Made by a program: the position numbers and the translations under genes
From: Spirosoma taeanense
Lineage (GTDB): Bacteria > Bacteroidota > Bacteroidia > Cytophagales > Spirosomataceae
DNA length: 64,000 nucleotides
Assembly: GCF_013127955.1 (NCBI RefSeq)
Contig: NZ_CP053435.1
Location: 1,240,001-1,304,000, forward strand
Direction of reading: 5' to 3'
Notes under the pieces: model-generated
Database searches by the model: none
Told to the model about the DNA's origin: nothing
What the model saw: only the letters and a program-made list of their open reading frames with translations
In this document: positions 1 through 8,968 of the stretch, one piece after another
Numbering within the stretch: position 1 is the stretch's first letter
Layout: every line of letters begins with the position of its first letter

Positions 1-385
1 TGGTTACGAGTTTCAGCCTTACGAGAAGGGTACTCTCTTCGACTATATCGTTCAGCAGACCGACCCCAGGTATGTGAGCTTTGAGATGGATATTCTATGG
101 ACGGTATTTCCGGGGCAGGACCCGGTTGCGCTGCTCAACAAATATCCCAAACGCTTTAAGTTGATGCACCTGAAAGACCTGCGCAAAGGCGTTGTCGGTA
201 ATCTGTCAGGCGGCACGCCCGTTGAGAACGATGTTGCGTTGGGCACGGGTCAGATTAACCTGCCCGCCATCTTGAAAGCCGCCCGGAAAGCGGGTATTGA
301 GCACTATTACATCGAGGACGAAAGCCCGAATATTACGACGCAGGTACCGCAGAGTATTGCTTATCTGAGCCGTCTTACTGAGTAA
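1..385 (+). CDS. Sugar phosphate isomerase/epimerase, C-terminal part (cut by window edge)
   Basis: The frame is open from base 2 to a stop at 383-385, so only the last ~127 residues are seen. They fit the C-terminal half of a xylose-isomerase-like TIM barrel (AP endonuclease 2 superfamily). The stretches 'VSFEMDILW' and 'LMHLKDL' match the metal-ligand strands of this family, and 'HYYIEDESP' resembles the last strand with its glutamate. Such proteins isomerise or epimerise sugars or inositols, often after export in Bacteroidota. The start and any signal peptide are off the window. The fucosidase 53 bases downstream, on the same strand, suggests a carbohydrate context. The exact substrate cannot be told. 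Confidence 0.75.
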   Translation, partial: GYEFQPYEKGTLFDYIVQQTDPRYVSFEMDILWTVFPGQDPVALLNKYPKRFKLMHLKDLRKGVVGNLSGGTPVENDVALGTGQINLPAILKAARKAGIEHYYIEDESPNITTQVPQSIAYLSRLTE

Positions 386-438
386 CACTTATCTACCAAC
401 GAGCAGCGGTCCGAATAAAACGACTGCGCTGGTGTCCA

Positions 439-1776
439 ATGAAAAAAATCATTCCATTCACTTTGCTGGCGCTGAGCGGTTTTGCGCAGCCCAAACCCAC
501 GCCCCGCCAACTGGCCTGGCAGCCCCTGGAAACAACGGCCTTTCTGCATTTTACAGTCAACACCTTCACCGATAAAGAGTGGGGCGATGGTACCGAAAGC
601 CCCGCTATTTTTAACCCGACCAAACTGGACGCCCGGCAGTGGATTCGGGCGCTGAAAGACGCCGGGTTTAAAATGGCCATCCTGACGGCCAAGCATCACG
701 ACGGTTTTTGTCTGTGGCCCTCCAAGATGACTGAGCATTCGGTTAAAAACAGTCCGTGGAAGGAGGGCAAAGGCGATGTGGTGCGCGAGGTGGCGGATGC
801 ATGCCGCGAGTTTGGTTTGAAATTCGGCGTCTATCTGTCGCCCTGGGACCGGCACGAACCCCGCTACGGTACGGCTGCCTATAACGATTACTACAAAAGC
901 CAGCTCCGCGAACTCCTGACCAACTACGGCCCTATTTCGGAGGTGTGGTTCGATGGCGCAAAGGGCGAAAACGCCAAGGACATGACCTACGACTTTGACG
1001 GGTACTGGGCGTTGGTACGGGAGCTGCAACCGAATGCCGTCCTGTTTTCCGACGCGGGACCCGATGTTCGCTGGGTGGGCAACGAGGCCGGTAACGCGGG
1101 CGAAACCTGCTGGTCGACGATCAACACCGAAGGGCTGGCTCCCGGCAAAGCCGATCCCAAGTACCTGAACCGGGGCGACCCAACGGGCAAGCAATGGGTT
1201 CCGGCCGAAACCGACGTGTCCATCCGGCCGGGCTGGTTCTATCACCCCGCTGAGGATACCAAAGTTCGTTCGGCCAGCAATCTGGTGAATCTGTATTATC
1301 AGTCGGTAGGACGTAACAGTCTGTTACTGCTCAACGTACCGCCGAACCGCGAGGGGTTGCTATCCGAAGCGGACGTAACGAGTCTGCGGGAGTTCCGGCG
1401 GATTCTGGACGAAACATTCCGCAAAAACCTGGTTGCGAAGAATCCCAAACTGACGGACAGGCAGCTGGCAACGTTCGTTACGGTATCGGCAACGCAGCCG
1501 CTGACGATTGAACTGGGCAGCGAACAAACCTTCGACCGGATTCTGATTCAGGAGAATATTGCCAATGGTCAGCACATTGCCTCAGGGCGGGTCGAACACT
1601 GGAACGGCAGCGGCTGGGAACCACTTCAGACCTTTACGACGGTCGGCTACAAGCGGTTGCTTCGCTTTCCGGCGGTTCGCTCGTCAAAAGTCCGGCTTAC
1701 GGTCACGAACGCCAACGGAACGGTTCAGCTTGCCGAATTTGGTGTCTTCAAGGCATCGGAAGGGGAAGGGAAATAA
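439..1776 (+). CDS. Alpha-L-fucosidase, GH29 family
   Basis: This 445-residue protein has a short N-terminal signal-like segment (residues 1-17, ending 'SGFAQ') followed by a GH29 (beta/alpha)8 barrel. 'AKHHDGF' (84-90) is the family's substrate-binding strand and 'EVWFDGA' (168-174) carries the likely nucleophile Asp172. The absence of a long C-terminal fucosidase domain and the ~90-residue beta-rich tail (350-440, coagulation-factor 5/8-like) fit the GH29-B type, which prefers branched alpha-1,3/1,4 fucose. The general acid cannot be placed with certainty by eye. It would act in the periplasm or outside the cell on fucosylated glycans. The ATG at 439 is followed by two lysines and a hydrophobic stretch, which supports this start. 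Confidence 0.85.
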   Translation: MKKIIPFTLLALSGFAQPKPTPRQLAWQPLETTAFLHFTVNTFTDKEWGDGTESPAIFNPTKLDARQWIRALKDAGFKMAILTAKHHDGFCLWPSKMTEHSVKNSPWKEGKGDVVREVADACREFGLKFGVYLSPWDRHEPRYGTAAYNDYYKSQLRELLTNYGPISEVWFDGAKGENAKDMTYDFDGYWALVRELQPNAVLFSDAGPDVRWVGNEAGNAGETCWSTINTEGLAPGKADPKYLNRGDPTGKQWVPAETDVSIRPGWFYHPAEDTKVRSASNLVNLYYQSVGRNSLLLLNVPPNREGLLSEADVTSLREFRRILDETFRKNLVAKNPKLTDRQLATFVTVSATQPLTIELGSEQTFDRILIQENIANGQHIASGRVEHWNGSGWEPLQTFTTVGYKRLLRFPAVRSSKVRLTVTNANGTVQLAEFGVFKASEGEGK

Positions 1777-1866
1777 CCAACAAATAGCGTACTTTGCCCG
1801 TTAGTTGACAGGCATAGCTGCTCAACGAATGGTTTGTGATTGCCGGTTGATTACGAGCCATAAATT

Positions 1867-2865
1867 ATGAAACCCAAACTCATTATGCTGTATCCGCTTA
1901 CATTCGAGACCATTTTCAAAGACAAGATCTGGGGTGGCCAGAAAATTAAAACCGTACTGGGAAAGGATTTTTCACCCTTGCCGAACTGTGGTGAGACCTG
2001 GGAGGTATCCGACGTAGAAGGCAATGTCTCGATGGTAAAGGAAGGCAGTTTGCAGGGTGAATCGCTGCATGATCTGGTCGTGCAGTACAAAGGTGAACTG
2101 GTTGGGCAGCACGTTTACGAAAAATATGGCGACCGATTTCCTCTGCTGGTGAAGTTTATCGATGCCAATGACGATCTCTCGATTCAGGTGCATCCGAACG
2201 ATGAACTGGCTAAAAAGCGTCATAGCGGGTTCGGTAAGACCGAAATGTGGTATATCATGCAGGCTGACGAAGGCGCTAAGCTGAACTCCGGCTTCAACCG
2301 CGAGGTGACAAAAGAGGAATACGTAAAGGCCGTTGCCGACAATACCATCCAGGAGATTCTGAACATTGAACCGGTGCAGCCCGGCGATGTGTTCTTTTTG
2401 CCCGCCGGTCGCGTTCATTATATTGGTAAAGGCTTGTTGCTGGCCGAAATTCAGCAGACTTCCGACACGACCTACCGGATTTACGACTTCGACCGCGTGG
2501 ACTCCACTACCGGCAAGAAGCGCGAACTGCATACCGAACTGGCGGTGGACGCAATCGATTACCATCATTACGATCAGTACAAAACCACCTACGACAGAAA
2601 GCTCAACGAAGGCGTAAATGCCGTTAAGTGCGATTATTTCGTAACCAACGTCCTGAATTTCAATCAGGAAGTCGAACACGATTATACGCACATCGACTCG
2701 TTTGTTATCCTGATCTGCGTGGCTGGCTCGTTGACAATCAATGCAGAAGGCGGCTATAAAGTCGCGCTGAAAATGGGGCAGTGTGCCTTGATACCGGCTT
2801 CAATCAATAACGTTACCCTCGTACCCGATGGCGATATGACGGTACTGGAAACTTACGTACCCTGA
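1867..2865 (+). CDS. manA: Mannose-6-phosphate isomerase, class I
   Basis: This cytosolic zinc enzyme interconverts mannose-6-phosphate and fructose-6-phosphate, feeding GDP-mannose and GDP-fucose synthesis or mannose catabolism. The 332-residue protein shows the class I cupin signature: 'FKDKIWGG' near the N-terminus, 'SIQVHPND' (105-112) with the metal-binding Gln and His, 'KTEMWYI' (124-130) with the metal-binding Glu, and a later 'PAGRVHYIG' with another His ligand. The length matches the short bacterial form. The ATG at 1867 is used here, but the internal ATG at 1885 begins exactly at the conserved 'MLYPLTFE' and may be the true start. A strong palindromic terminator follows. Confidence 0.9.
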   Translation: MKPKLIMLYPLTFETIFKDKIWGGQKIKTVLGKDFSPLPNCGETWEVSDVEGNVSMVKEGSLQGESLHDLVVQYKGELVGQHVYEKYGDRFPLLVKFIDANDDLSIQVHPNDELAKKRHSGFGKTEMWYIMQADEGAKLNSGFNREVTKEEYVKAVADNTIQEILNIEPVQPGDVFFLPAGRVHYIGKGLLLAEIQQTSDTTYRIYDFDRVDSTTGKKRELHTELAVDAIDYHHYDQYKTTYDRKLNEGVNAVKCDYFVTNVLNFNQEVEHDYTHIDSFVILICVAGSLTINAEGGYKVALKMGQCALIPASINNVTLVPDGDMTVLETYVP

Positions 2866-2902
2866 TAGAGGCCTGCTTAGCTTAGTACCGAGCCTTGTCT
2901 GT

Positions 2903-2950
2903 AAACAAAAACTCCCTGACCGAAACGTTTCGGTCAGGGAGTTTTTGTTT
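2903..2950. terminator. Perfect 48-bp palindrome, bidirectional terminator
   Basis: Bases 2903-2926 are the exact reverse complement of 2927-2950. The GC-rich core is flanked by A-runs on one side and T-runs on the other, so it can work as an intrinsic terminator in both directions. It lies between the convergent manA and the FG-GAP gene. Confidence 0.9.
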
Positions 2951-2965
2951 TAATCGTGTATCGTC

Positions 2966-4522
2966 TTAATGCAGCGTGTTTTTGAGCACCAGAATCCCTG
3001 CGCCGGGTTTACGCCATTGATTCATCAAATCGGCATACTGCGGGCTCGTTGGCCGGAAAAATGACCCAAGTAGAATGTCGTCGTCGCCATCCTGATCAAT
3101 GTCGCCGGCATCCATAGTAAGCCACCGGCCCTGATCGGCTTTGGGGAAAGTGCGTGGCACAAAGCGTAAATTGCCCTGATTCTCGAAATAGATGAAACTC
3201 TCGTTCGGCCGGTGTGAAAAGTCGGGGAAGTGGGCGATGGCGGCCATATCCAGATCACCGTCCTGATCGAAATCCCGGATTACGGTCTGTGTAGCGCCGT
3301 GCATGGGGTAAAACCACGCCTGCCGGAAGCGGAACTGCCCATCGTTGAGATAGATACGCACACCGTGATATGCTTTCAATACCGGCGAGTAGTCAGCGTT
3401 GTCGCCGTTGGTGTAAACCAGGTCCGAGTCGCCGTCGCGGTCAATATCCGTTAGTTCGAGGTAGCTGGAACCATAGACGGACGGAAATCGCAGCACTGTC
3501 TGTTTTTGAAACTGACCGTTACGCTGGTTGAGATAAATGGCTACCTGCTCATCGCCTTGCGTCAGCAGCGCCACAACGTCGGGCCATTGATCGTTGTTGG
3601 CATCCCGCACAATCACCAGCCGCGCACCCGGCACTGCGTCAAGTACGTGCTCGCGATAGCCGGTTCCCAGCCGTTCATGCCAGGTGAGTTTACCCAGATA
3701 ATGCCCAAACTGGCAAACCACTACATCCTCACGACCGTCGCGGTTCAGATCGGCTGGCGTGGCCTGAACGGGCCGCAGGAGATTCTGAAGCTGAACCGTC
3801 GGGGCCTGACCCGGCCGGGCTATATGACTCCACGCACCCGCTAATTGATCGTTCGGGTTCAGAACACCGGCGGTCAGCAGATTGAAGCTACCATCGCGGT
3901 TGGGTTGTATGGCCGTCGGTGGGCTGGACAGACGTAAGGAATCGGTTCGGCGCAGGTTCTGGTCCAGCGAGTAGAGATAACCACGCCGGTCGCCTGCCCA
4001 GATTTTATGCGCAACGGAATCGTATTGAAGCAGCGTAACCAGACCATCAACGCCCTGGCCGGTAGAAGGCTGTACCCGAAATAAGGGCAAACCCAGTTGA
4101 ATCGGCGCATGTGCCGCCTGGGGCTTCGGTTCGTCGGGGGCATTAGTAACGTAATACGACACAATCTTCTGCCAGTCGTCGGCGTGCAGTGTCGGTTTTT
4201 CGGGGAAGATGTTCGCGGCTATAATTCGCGTTAGCTCGTCGGTGTTGCTGATGCCCGCCAGGGCGCTCATCTGATTGTTCGACTGTCCCATCCGAAGCGC
4301 CATTTGGGGTAAGACACCCTTCTGCCAGGTCGCTTTGTCGAGCATCGCCGGATCGGGTGCCAGATGGCAGCTACCACAATAAGTCTGGCTCAGTTGCTGA
4401 CCCGTCAATTGCGTAGGAGCAGGCGGGGCTGATGTGGCTGACGTTTCGGTTGAAGAGGACGACTGACAGGCGACAAAACAGGAAAGGCTGACAAGAAGAG
4501 CTGTCAGACGCAGAAAAAACAT
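2966..4522 (-). CDS. FG-GAP/VCBS repeat lipoprotein with c-type heme site
   Basis: The protein starts with a lipoprotein signal (hydrophobic stretch ending 'LSCFVAC') and a Ser/Thr/Pro linker, so it is probably anchored to the outer membrane or periplasmic face. 'CGSCH', about 50 residues in, is a CxxCH heme c attachment site. Methionines further on, such as in 'LPQMALRM', could supply the distal ligand. The remaining ~370 residues carry FG-GAP/VCBS repeats with calcium-binding Asp-rich loops ('DLNRDGREDV', 'DIDRDGDSDL', 'DFDQDGDLDM', 'DIDQDGDDDI'), which fold as a beta-propeller. The combination suggests an extracytoplasmic electron-transfer or substrate-binding protein. The start at 4522 leaves a cleaner signal peptide than the ATG three codons upstream. 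Confidence 0.75.
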   Translation of the reverse strand: MFFLRLTALLVSLSCFVACQSSSSTETSATSAPPAPTQLTGQQLSQTYCGSCHLAPDPAMLDKATWQKGVLPQMALRMGQSNNQMSALAGISNTDELTRIIAANIFPEKPTLHADDWQKIVSYYVTNAPDEPKPQAAHAPIQLGLPLFRVQPSTGQGVDGLVTLLQYDSVAHKIWAGDRRGYLYSLDQNLRRTDSLRLSSPPTAIQPNRDGSFNLLTAGVLNPNDQLAGAWSHIARPGQAPTVQLQNLLRPVQATPADLNRDGREDVVVCQFGHYLGKLTWHERLGTGYREHVLDAVPGARLVIVRDANNDQWPDVVALLTQGDEQVAIYLNQRNGQFQKQTVLRFPSVYGSSYLELTDIDRDGDSDLVYTNGDNADYSPVLKAYHGVRIYLNDGQFRFRQAWFYPMHGATQTVIRDFDQDGDLDMAAIAHFPDFSHRPNESFIYFENQGNLRFVPRTFPKADQGRWLTMDAGDIDQDGDDDILLGSFFRPTSPQYADLMNQWRKPGAGILVLKNTLH

Positions 4523-4767
4523 AGCTGGCAATTTTCACAAAAATACCTAAAAGGCAGATGCTTTTAGCCGCTTCTTCTCATTTATACATAGGTTGCCTGA
4601 GTAGACAAATTTTCCTGTTAAATAAGACAAAACGAAGTTTATTCGGGGAGGGGCGCTTCGCCGTTGGCTCACTTGATAGTAACCGATTCGGCTGAAAATG
4701 ATGTTTTAGTGTTTCAACAGATACACTAACGAGTAAGTAAGAAATTCTCTTACTTGACTACACGCGC

Positions 4768-6087
4768 ATGATGAATAATGTTTACCAGGGAGTTCATTCA
4801 ACCACAACTCATTATCCCGGCAGTATCCCATTAGAATTGTGGGGAGGGATTGAATGTACGGTTAACCGCATTGGAGAAGTATATCAGGATCAGTTAATAC
4901 GGAATGGGCATCATGACCGATTAAAGGATTTAGATGAAATAGCGGCTTTGGGAATCCGGACGCTGCGCTATCCACTGCTTTGGGAACGAACAGCTCCTGA
5001 ATGTCTGGCGAAACCCGACTGGCACTGGGCTGATGAGCGAATGGCGCACCTGCGCCAGCTGTCAATCCGTCCGATTGTTGGTTTGGTTCATCACGGCTGC
5101 GGGCCACGATATGCTACCTTCAATACGCCCCGGTTTGAAACAGAGCTGGCTCATTACGCCCGGCAGGTTGCCGAGCGGTATCCGTGGGTAGATGCCTATA
5201 CGCCCATCAATGAACCACTGACGACAGCCCGCTTTTCTGGCTTATATGGCCACTGGTACCCGCATGAGCGTTCTGATCGTCAGTTTGTTGCCATACTTCT
5301 GCGGGAGTGCCGGGCTACGGTGCTGGCTATGCGTGCCATTCGGACGGTTCGCCCCGATGCAAAACTTATTCAGACAGAAGACCTGGGGCAGACCCACTGC
5401 ATGCCAGAACTACAATACCAGGCTGATTTTGAAAACCACCGACGCTGGCTAACCTGGGATCTGCTATGTGGTAGCGTAACGCCCCAACATCCGCTCTGGA
5501 AATACCTGCGACGGGCCGGAGCGTCGGAGCAGGAGTTATGGTATCTGGTAGAGAATGCCAGTCCGCCGTATATGCTCGGCGTAAACCATTACGTAACCAG
5601 TGAGCGATATCTTTACTGCGCTACAGCAAATCAGCAGAAGGGTAGTAAGTCCGTTCGGTACCATGATACAGAAGTTGTCCGGGCTGCGCCCGAGCTACGG
5701 GTGGGTATCAGCGGATTACTCACGCAGGCAGCCCAGCGCTATGGCTTACCTATCGCCGTTACCGAAGCTCATCTGGGTTGCACTCCCGATGAGCAGATGC
5801 GCTGGCTGGGCGAAGTCTGGCAGCAGGCCGAACAGGTTCGGACCGAAGGTGTCGATGTGCGGGCAGTTACGGTATGGGGTATGCTGGGCCTCTACGACTG
5901 GCATTGTTTGCTAACTCGGTGTGAGAATCATTACGAACCGAGTGTGTTTGACGTTCGGACTGGGAAGCTTCAGCGGACCGAACTGGCCGCTATGGTTGAG
6001 GGGCTGGCGGCCTGCCGACCAGTCAGTGAACTGATCCCGGATGGCTTAGGCTGGTGGCAGACAGAAGCTACGCTGGCTACGGTCTAA
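4768..6087 (+). CDS. Family 1 glycoside hydrolase-like protein
   Basis: The 439-residue protein lacks a signal peptide and looks cytosolic. It has the (beta/alpha)8 layout of GH1: 'LRYPLLWER' near residue 70, 'TPINEP' (145-150) with the likely acid/base Glu149, 'GVNHY' (271-275), and 'AVTEAHLG' (330-337) with the likely nucleophile Glu333. It is close to the GH1-like domain that in many bacteria is fused to a dTDP-4-dehydrorhamnose reductase-like domain; here the reductase part is absent and the protein stands alone. Substrate is unknown. The upstream 245 bases separate it from the divergent FG-GAP gene; no clear TAnnTTTG box was recognised there. Confidence 0.75.
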   Translation: MMNNVYQGVHSTTTHYPGSIPLELWGGIECTVNRIGEVYQDQLIRNGHHDRLKDLDEIAALGIRTLRYPLLWERTAPECLAKPDWHWADERMAHLRQLSIRPIVGLVHHGCGPRYATFNTPRFETELAHYARQVAERYPWVDAYTPINEPLTTARFSGLYGHWYPHERSDRQFVAILLRECRATVLAMRAIRTVRPDAKLIQTEDLGQTHCMPELQYQADFENHRRWLTWDLLCGSVTPQHPLWKYLRRAGASEQELWYLVENASPPYMLGVNHYVTSERYLYCATANQQKGSKSVRYHDTEVVRAAPELRVGISGLLTQAAQRYGLPIAVTEAHLGCTPDEQMRWLGEVWQQAEQVRTEGVDVRAVTVWGMLGLYDWHCLLTRCENHYEPSVFDVRTGKLQRTELAAMVEGLAACRPVSELIPDGLGWWQTEATLATV

Positions 6088-6250
6088 GCGTAGTTAGTAA
6101 GTGTATCGGGTTGGTTAAAAGCCGTATTTCCTGGATTCAGAAGGCTGACCGTAGTTCAGGGCAAAGAGTTTTTACGCCTGCTTGTCGTCGGGTTACCGAA
6201 TGAGCCCAAAAATTGCGTTGCTTTGAAGCTCGGTAATCCTTTTTTCTGCC

Positions 6251-7714
6251 ATGACCTGTTTTGTTGGTGTTGACGTTGGAACAACCAATGTGAAAGCTTT
6301 AGCCATGCCGCCTGATCTGAGCCAGATTCTGGCCCACGCGTCGGTTCCGCTGACAACACTCAACCCCGAACCGAACTATGCCGAGCAGGACCCGGCCGAA
6401 ATCTGGTCAGCCTTCCAGCAGGTCATGTCGGAGGTGAGCCGGGAAACCGCTAAGGCTGGACATACCATTACGCATATCGCTTTCAGCACCGCTATGCATA
6501 GCCTGCTGCCAATGGACAGCGAAGGCAATCCGCTGGGTAACGTTATCCTTTGGTCCGACAATCGCGCCGACGCGCAGGCGACCGAACTCCGAACCACGCA
6601 GGCTGACGTTGGTAAAGCAATTTATGAGTCGACGGGTACGCCAATTCACCCGATGATTCCGCTTTGTAAACTCGCCTGGCTTAAAGAAAATGATCCGCGG
6701 GTATTACGGCGCACCGCGCGCTTCGGCTCGGTGAAGGAGTTTTTATGGACAAAGCTAACAGGGGAGTTTGAGGTGGATTATTCCATTGCTACGGCTACGG
6801 GTCTTTTTGATGCAGCCAACCGCCAGTGGAACGAGCAGGCCATGACTTACGCGGGTGTGCGGGATAATCAGCTCGCGCAGCCGGTACCCACAACGCACCA
6901 GCGCCCTTATCGCCCGGCTACAGACGCAGATACGCTGGATTTGCCGGAAGGTGTATCACTGCTGATTGGTGCATCAGACGGCTGTCTGGCCAACCTTGGC
7001 GCCGGAGCGATCAAGCCGGGTATAGCTACCCTGACGATTGGCACCAGCGGAGCCATTCGCCAAACGGTACAGAAACCCCTTCGCGACGAACAGGGGCGGC
7101 TGTTCTGCTATATTCTGGATGAAGGCCATTACGTGGTCGGGGGACCTACCAACAACGGGGGTAACGTGCTGGAATGGGTTACCGAAAAATTGGTCCAGCA
7201 GCCGACCGAAACCGTACTGGCTGCAGCCGAAACGATCGCCCCCGGCTCGGATGGCCTCCTGTTTTTGCCTTACCTACAGGGCGAACGCGCGCCCCTTTGG
7301 GACGCCAACGTGCGCGGAGCTTACCAGCAGGTCGACTGGCAGCACACGCAGGCCCACTTTATTCGGGCCGCTTTAGAAGGTGTGTTGTTTAATCTGCTCA
7401 GCATCAACGAGCTGTTAACAAGGCATACCGGACCGGCATGGGTTATTCATGCCAATGGCGGCTTTGCAAAGTCAGCATTCTGGGTGCAGATGCTGGCCGA
7501 TATTGCAGGTATTCCGGTCCGGCTCAATGCCAGTAATGAAAGTGGCTCTATGGGCGCTATCCTGCTGACAATGAAAGCCATTGGGCAGGTGAAATCGCTG
7601 GAAGAAGCCGCCAGACGTGTTCAGTTTGGCGAAACCTTCGAACCCGATGCTGATCGCTATAAAGCGTATCAGGTTGCCTTCCGGAATTGGAAGAAAGCAA
7701 TGGAACATCTCTGA
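6251..7714 (+). CDS. gntK: Gluconokinase, FGGY family
   Basis: This cytosolic carbohydrate kinase phosphorylates a sugar acid, most likely D-gluconate to 6-phosphogluconate. The 487-residue length fits the two-domain FGGY family. The N-terminal phosphate-binding loop 'GVDVGTTNVKA' (6-16) and the second ATP-site motif 'TIGTSGAIR' are present. 'TGTPIHPMIPLCKLAW' and 'GGPTNNGGNVLEW' are typical of the gluconokinase branch rather than xylulokinase or glycerol kinase. 'HANGGFAKSAFW' is the second FGGY signature. It ends one base before the convergent proA stop, with no room for a terminator between them. Gene symbol gntK is by family; the substrate is inferred. Confidence 0.8.
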   Translation: MTCFVGVDVGTTNVKALAMPPDLSQILAHASVPLTTLNPEPNYAEQDPAEIWSAFQQVMSEVSRETAKAGHTITHIAFSTAMHSLLPMDSEGNPLGNVILWSDNRADAQATELRTTQADVGKAIYESTGTPIHPMIPLCKLAWLKENDPRVLRRTARFGSVKEFLWTKLTGEFEVDYSIATATGLFDAANRQWNEQAMTYAGVRDNQLAQPVPTTHQRPYRPATDADTLDLPEGVSLLIGASDGCLANLGAGAIKPGIATLTIGTSGAIRQTVQKPLRDEQGRLFCYILDEGHYVVGGPTNNGGNVLEWVTEKLVQQPTETVLAAAETIAPGSDGLLFLPYLQGERAPLWDANVRGAYQQVDWQHTQAHFIRAALEGVLFNLLSINELLTRHTGPAWVIHANGGFAKSAFWVQMLADIAGIPVRLNASNESGSMGAILLTMKAIGQVKSLEEAARRVQFGETFEPDADRYKAYQVAFRNWKKAMEHL

Positions 7715-7715
7715 A

Positions 7716-8966
7716 CTACCACCGAACCTGCCCGTCGCCTACGACAATCCATTTTTCGGTCACCAGCTTCTCCAGCGCAAAAGGCCCGCGGGCGTGGAGT
7801 TTTTGGGTTGAAATACCAATTTCAGCCCCCAGACCAAAACAGCCGCCATCGGTAAAGCGCGTCGACGCGTTGGCGTACACAGCAGCCGCATCAACTTCGC
7901 GCAGAAACTGGTCAATGATTGGCTGGTTCTGCGAGATGATAGCTTCAGAATGGCGGGACGAGTAAGCCTGAATATGCGACAGGGCTTCGTCGAGGCTCGA
8001 GACAACCTTCACGGCGCATTTGTAATCTAGAAATTCGCGCCCAAAATCCTCAGACCGGGCGGCCTGCAGATTTGAATAGCCGGCCTGCTGGAATAGGGTA
8101 TAGGCGCGTTCGTCGGCGAACACCTCAACGTTCCATTTCGTAAACTCATCCGTCAGCATCGGCAGAAACTGTCCGGCTACCCCTTCATCGACCAGCACGC
8201 AGTCGAGGGAGTTGCAGACCGAAGGCCGCGAAACTTTCGCATTCACGACAATGGCCGCGGCTTTCGTCAGATCGGCCGAGGTTTCAACGTAGGTATGGCA
8301 AACGCCCGCACCGGTCTCAATAGTCGGCACGAGCGAGTTTTTACGGACAAACTGAATCAGCGACTCCGAGCCACGGGGAATGATGATGTCAACGTAACGC
8401 GTTGCGGTCAGCAGTTCGTTAACCACGGCCCGGTCGGGTGGCAGCAGCGTTACGGCCGCCTTGGGAACCCCAAACTCCATCAGTACGTCCTGAATCAGAC
8501 CGACGAGGTAGCGGTTTGAAAAGTCAGCTTCTTTGCCGCCTTTCAGCACGCAGGCATTACCCGAACGCAGACAGAGTGATGCCACATCGACCGTTACGTT
8601 GGGCCGGGCTTCATAAATAACCCCGACGACGCCCAGCGGCACGGCAATTTTTTTAAGTTTCAACCCCTGCTCAATGGTCCGCTCCAAAACGACCTCGCCA
8701 GCCGGATCAGGCAGTATGGCCACCTCCCGCAGGCTTTGAGCGAGACCCGCCACGCGGCTTTCTGTCAGTTTTAGCCGGTCGTACTTAGGGTCGGCTATAT
8801 CCATCCGGTCGAGATCCTTCTGGTTCTCGGCGACAATATTGGTCGTATGGGCCGTCAGCACATCGGCGAGCCGGTTGAGCAGATCGGTCTTGCGGTCGGC
8901 GCTTAGCCGCCGAACGGCCGCAGCCGCCTGTTGCGTTGCCTGAAGAAGAGGAGTAATGGGGGTCAT
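7716..8966 (-). CDS. proA: Gamma-glutamyl phosphate reductase
   Basis: ProA reduces gamma-glutamyl phosphate to glutamate-5-semialdehyde with NADPH, the second step of proline synthesis. The ~416-residue protein has the aldehyde dehydrogenase-like fold: 'GVVGVIYEARPNVTVD' near the start of the NADP domain, 'RGSESLIQFV', and 'KVSRPSVCNSLDCVL' with the catalytic Cys (residue 253 counted from the upstream GTG). The ATG at 8966 follows the proB stop (8969-8971) by two bases; an alternative GTG at 8972 would overlap it. Either way the two genes are translationally coupled, with proB first. Confidence 0.95.
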   Translation of the reverse strand: MTPITPLLQATQQAAAAVRRLSADRKTDLLNRLADVLTAHTTNIVAENQKDLDRMDIADPKYDRLKLTESRVAGLAQSLREVAILPDPAGEVVLERTIEQGLKLKKIAVPLGVVGVIYEARPNVTVDVASLCLRSGNACVLKGGKEADFSNRYLVGLIQDVLMEFGVPKAAVTLLPPDRAVVNELLTATRYVDIIIPRGSESLIQFVRKNSLVPTIETGAGVCHTYVETSADLTKAAAIVVNAKVSRPSVCNSLDCVLVDEGVAGQFLPMLTDEFTKWNVEVFADERAYTLFQQAGYSNLQAARSEDFGREFLDYKCAVKVVSSLDEALSHIQAYSSRHSEAIISQNQPIIDQFLREVDAAAVYANASTRFTDGGCFGLGAEIGISTQKLHARGPFALEKLVTEKWIVVGDGQVRW

Positions 8967-8968
8967 AA

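Noticed and set aside
361..1245. Long minus-strand frame (294 residues) opposite the fucosidase
   Set aside because: It is a shadow of the GH29 gene: the plus strand has a signal peptide and family motifs throughout, while the minus product has no recognisable domain.
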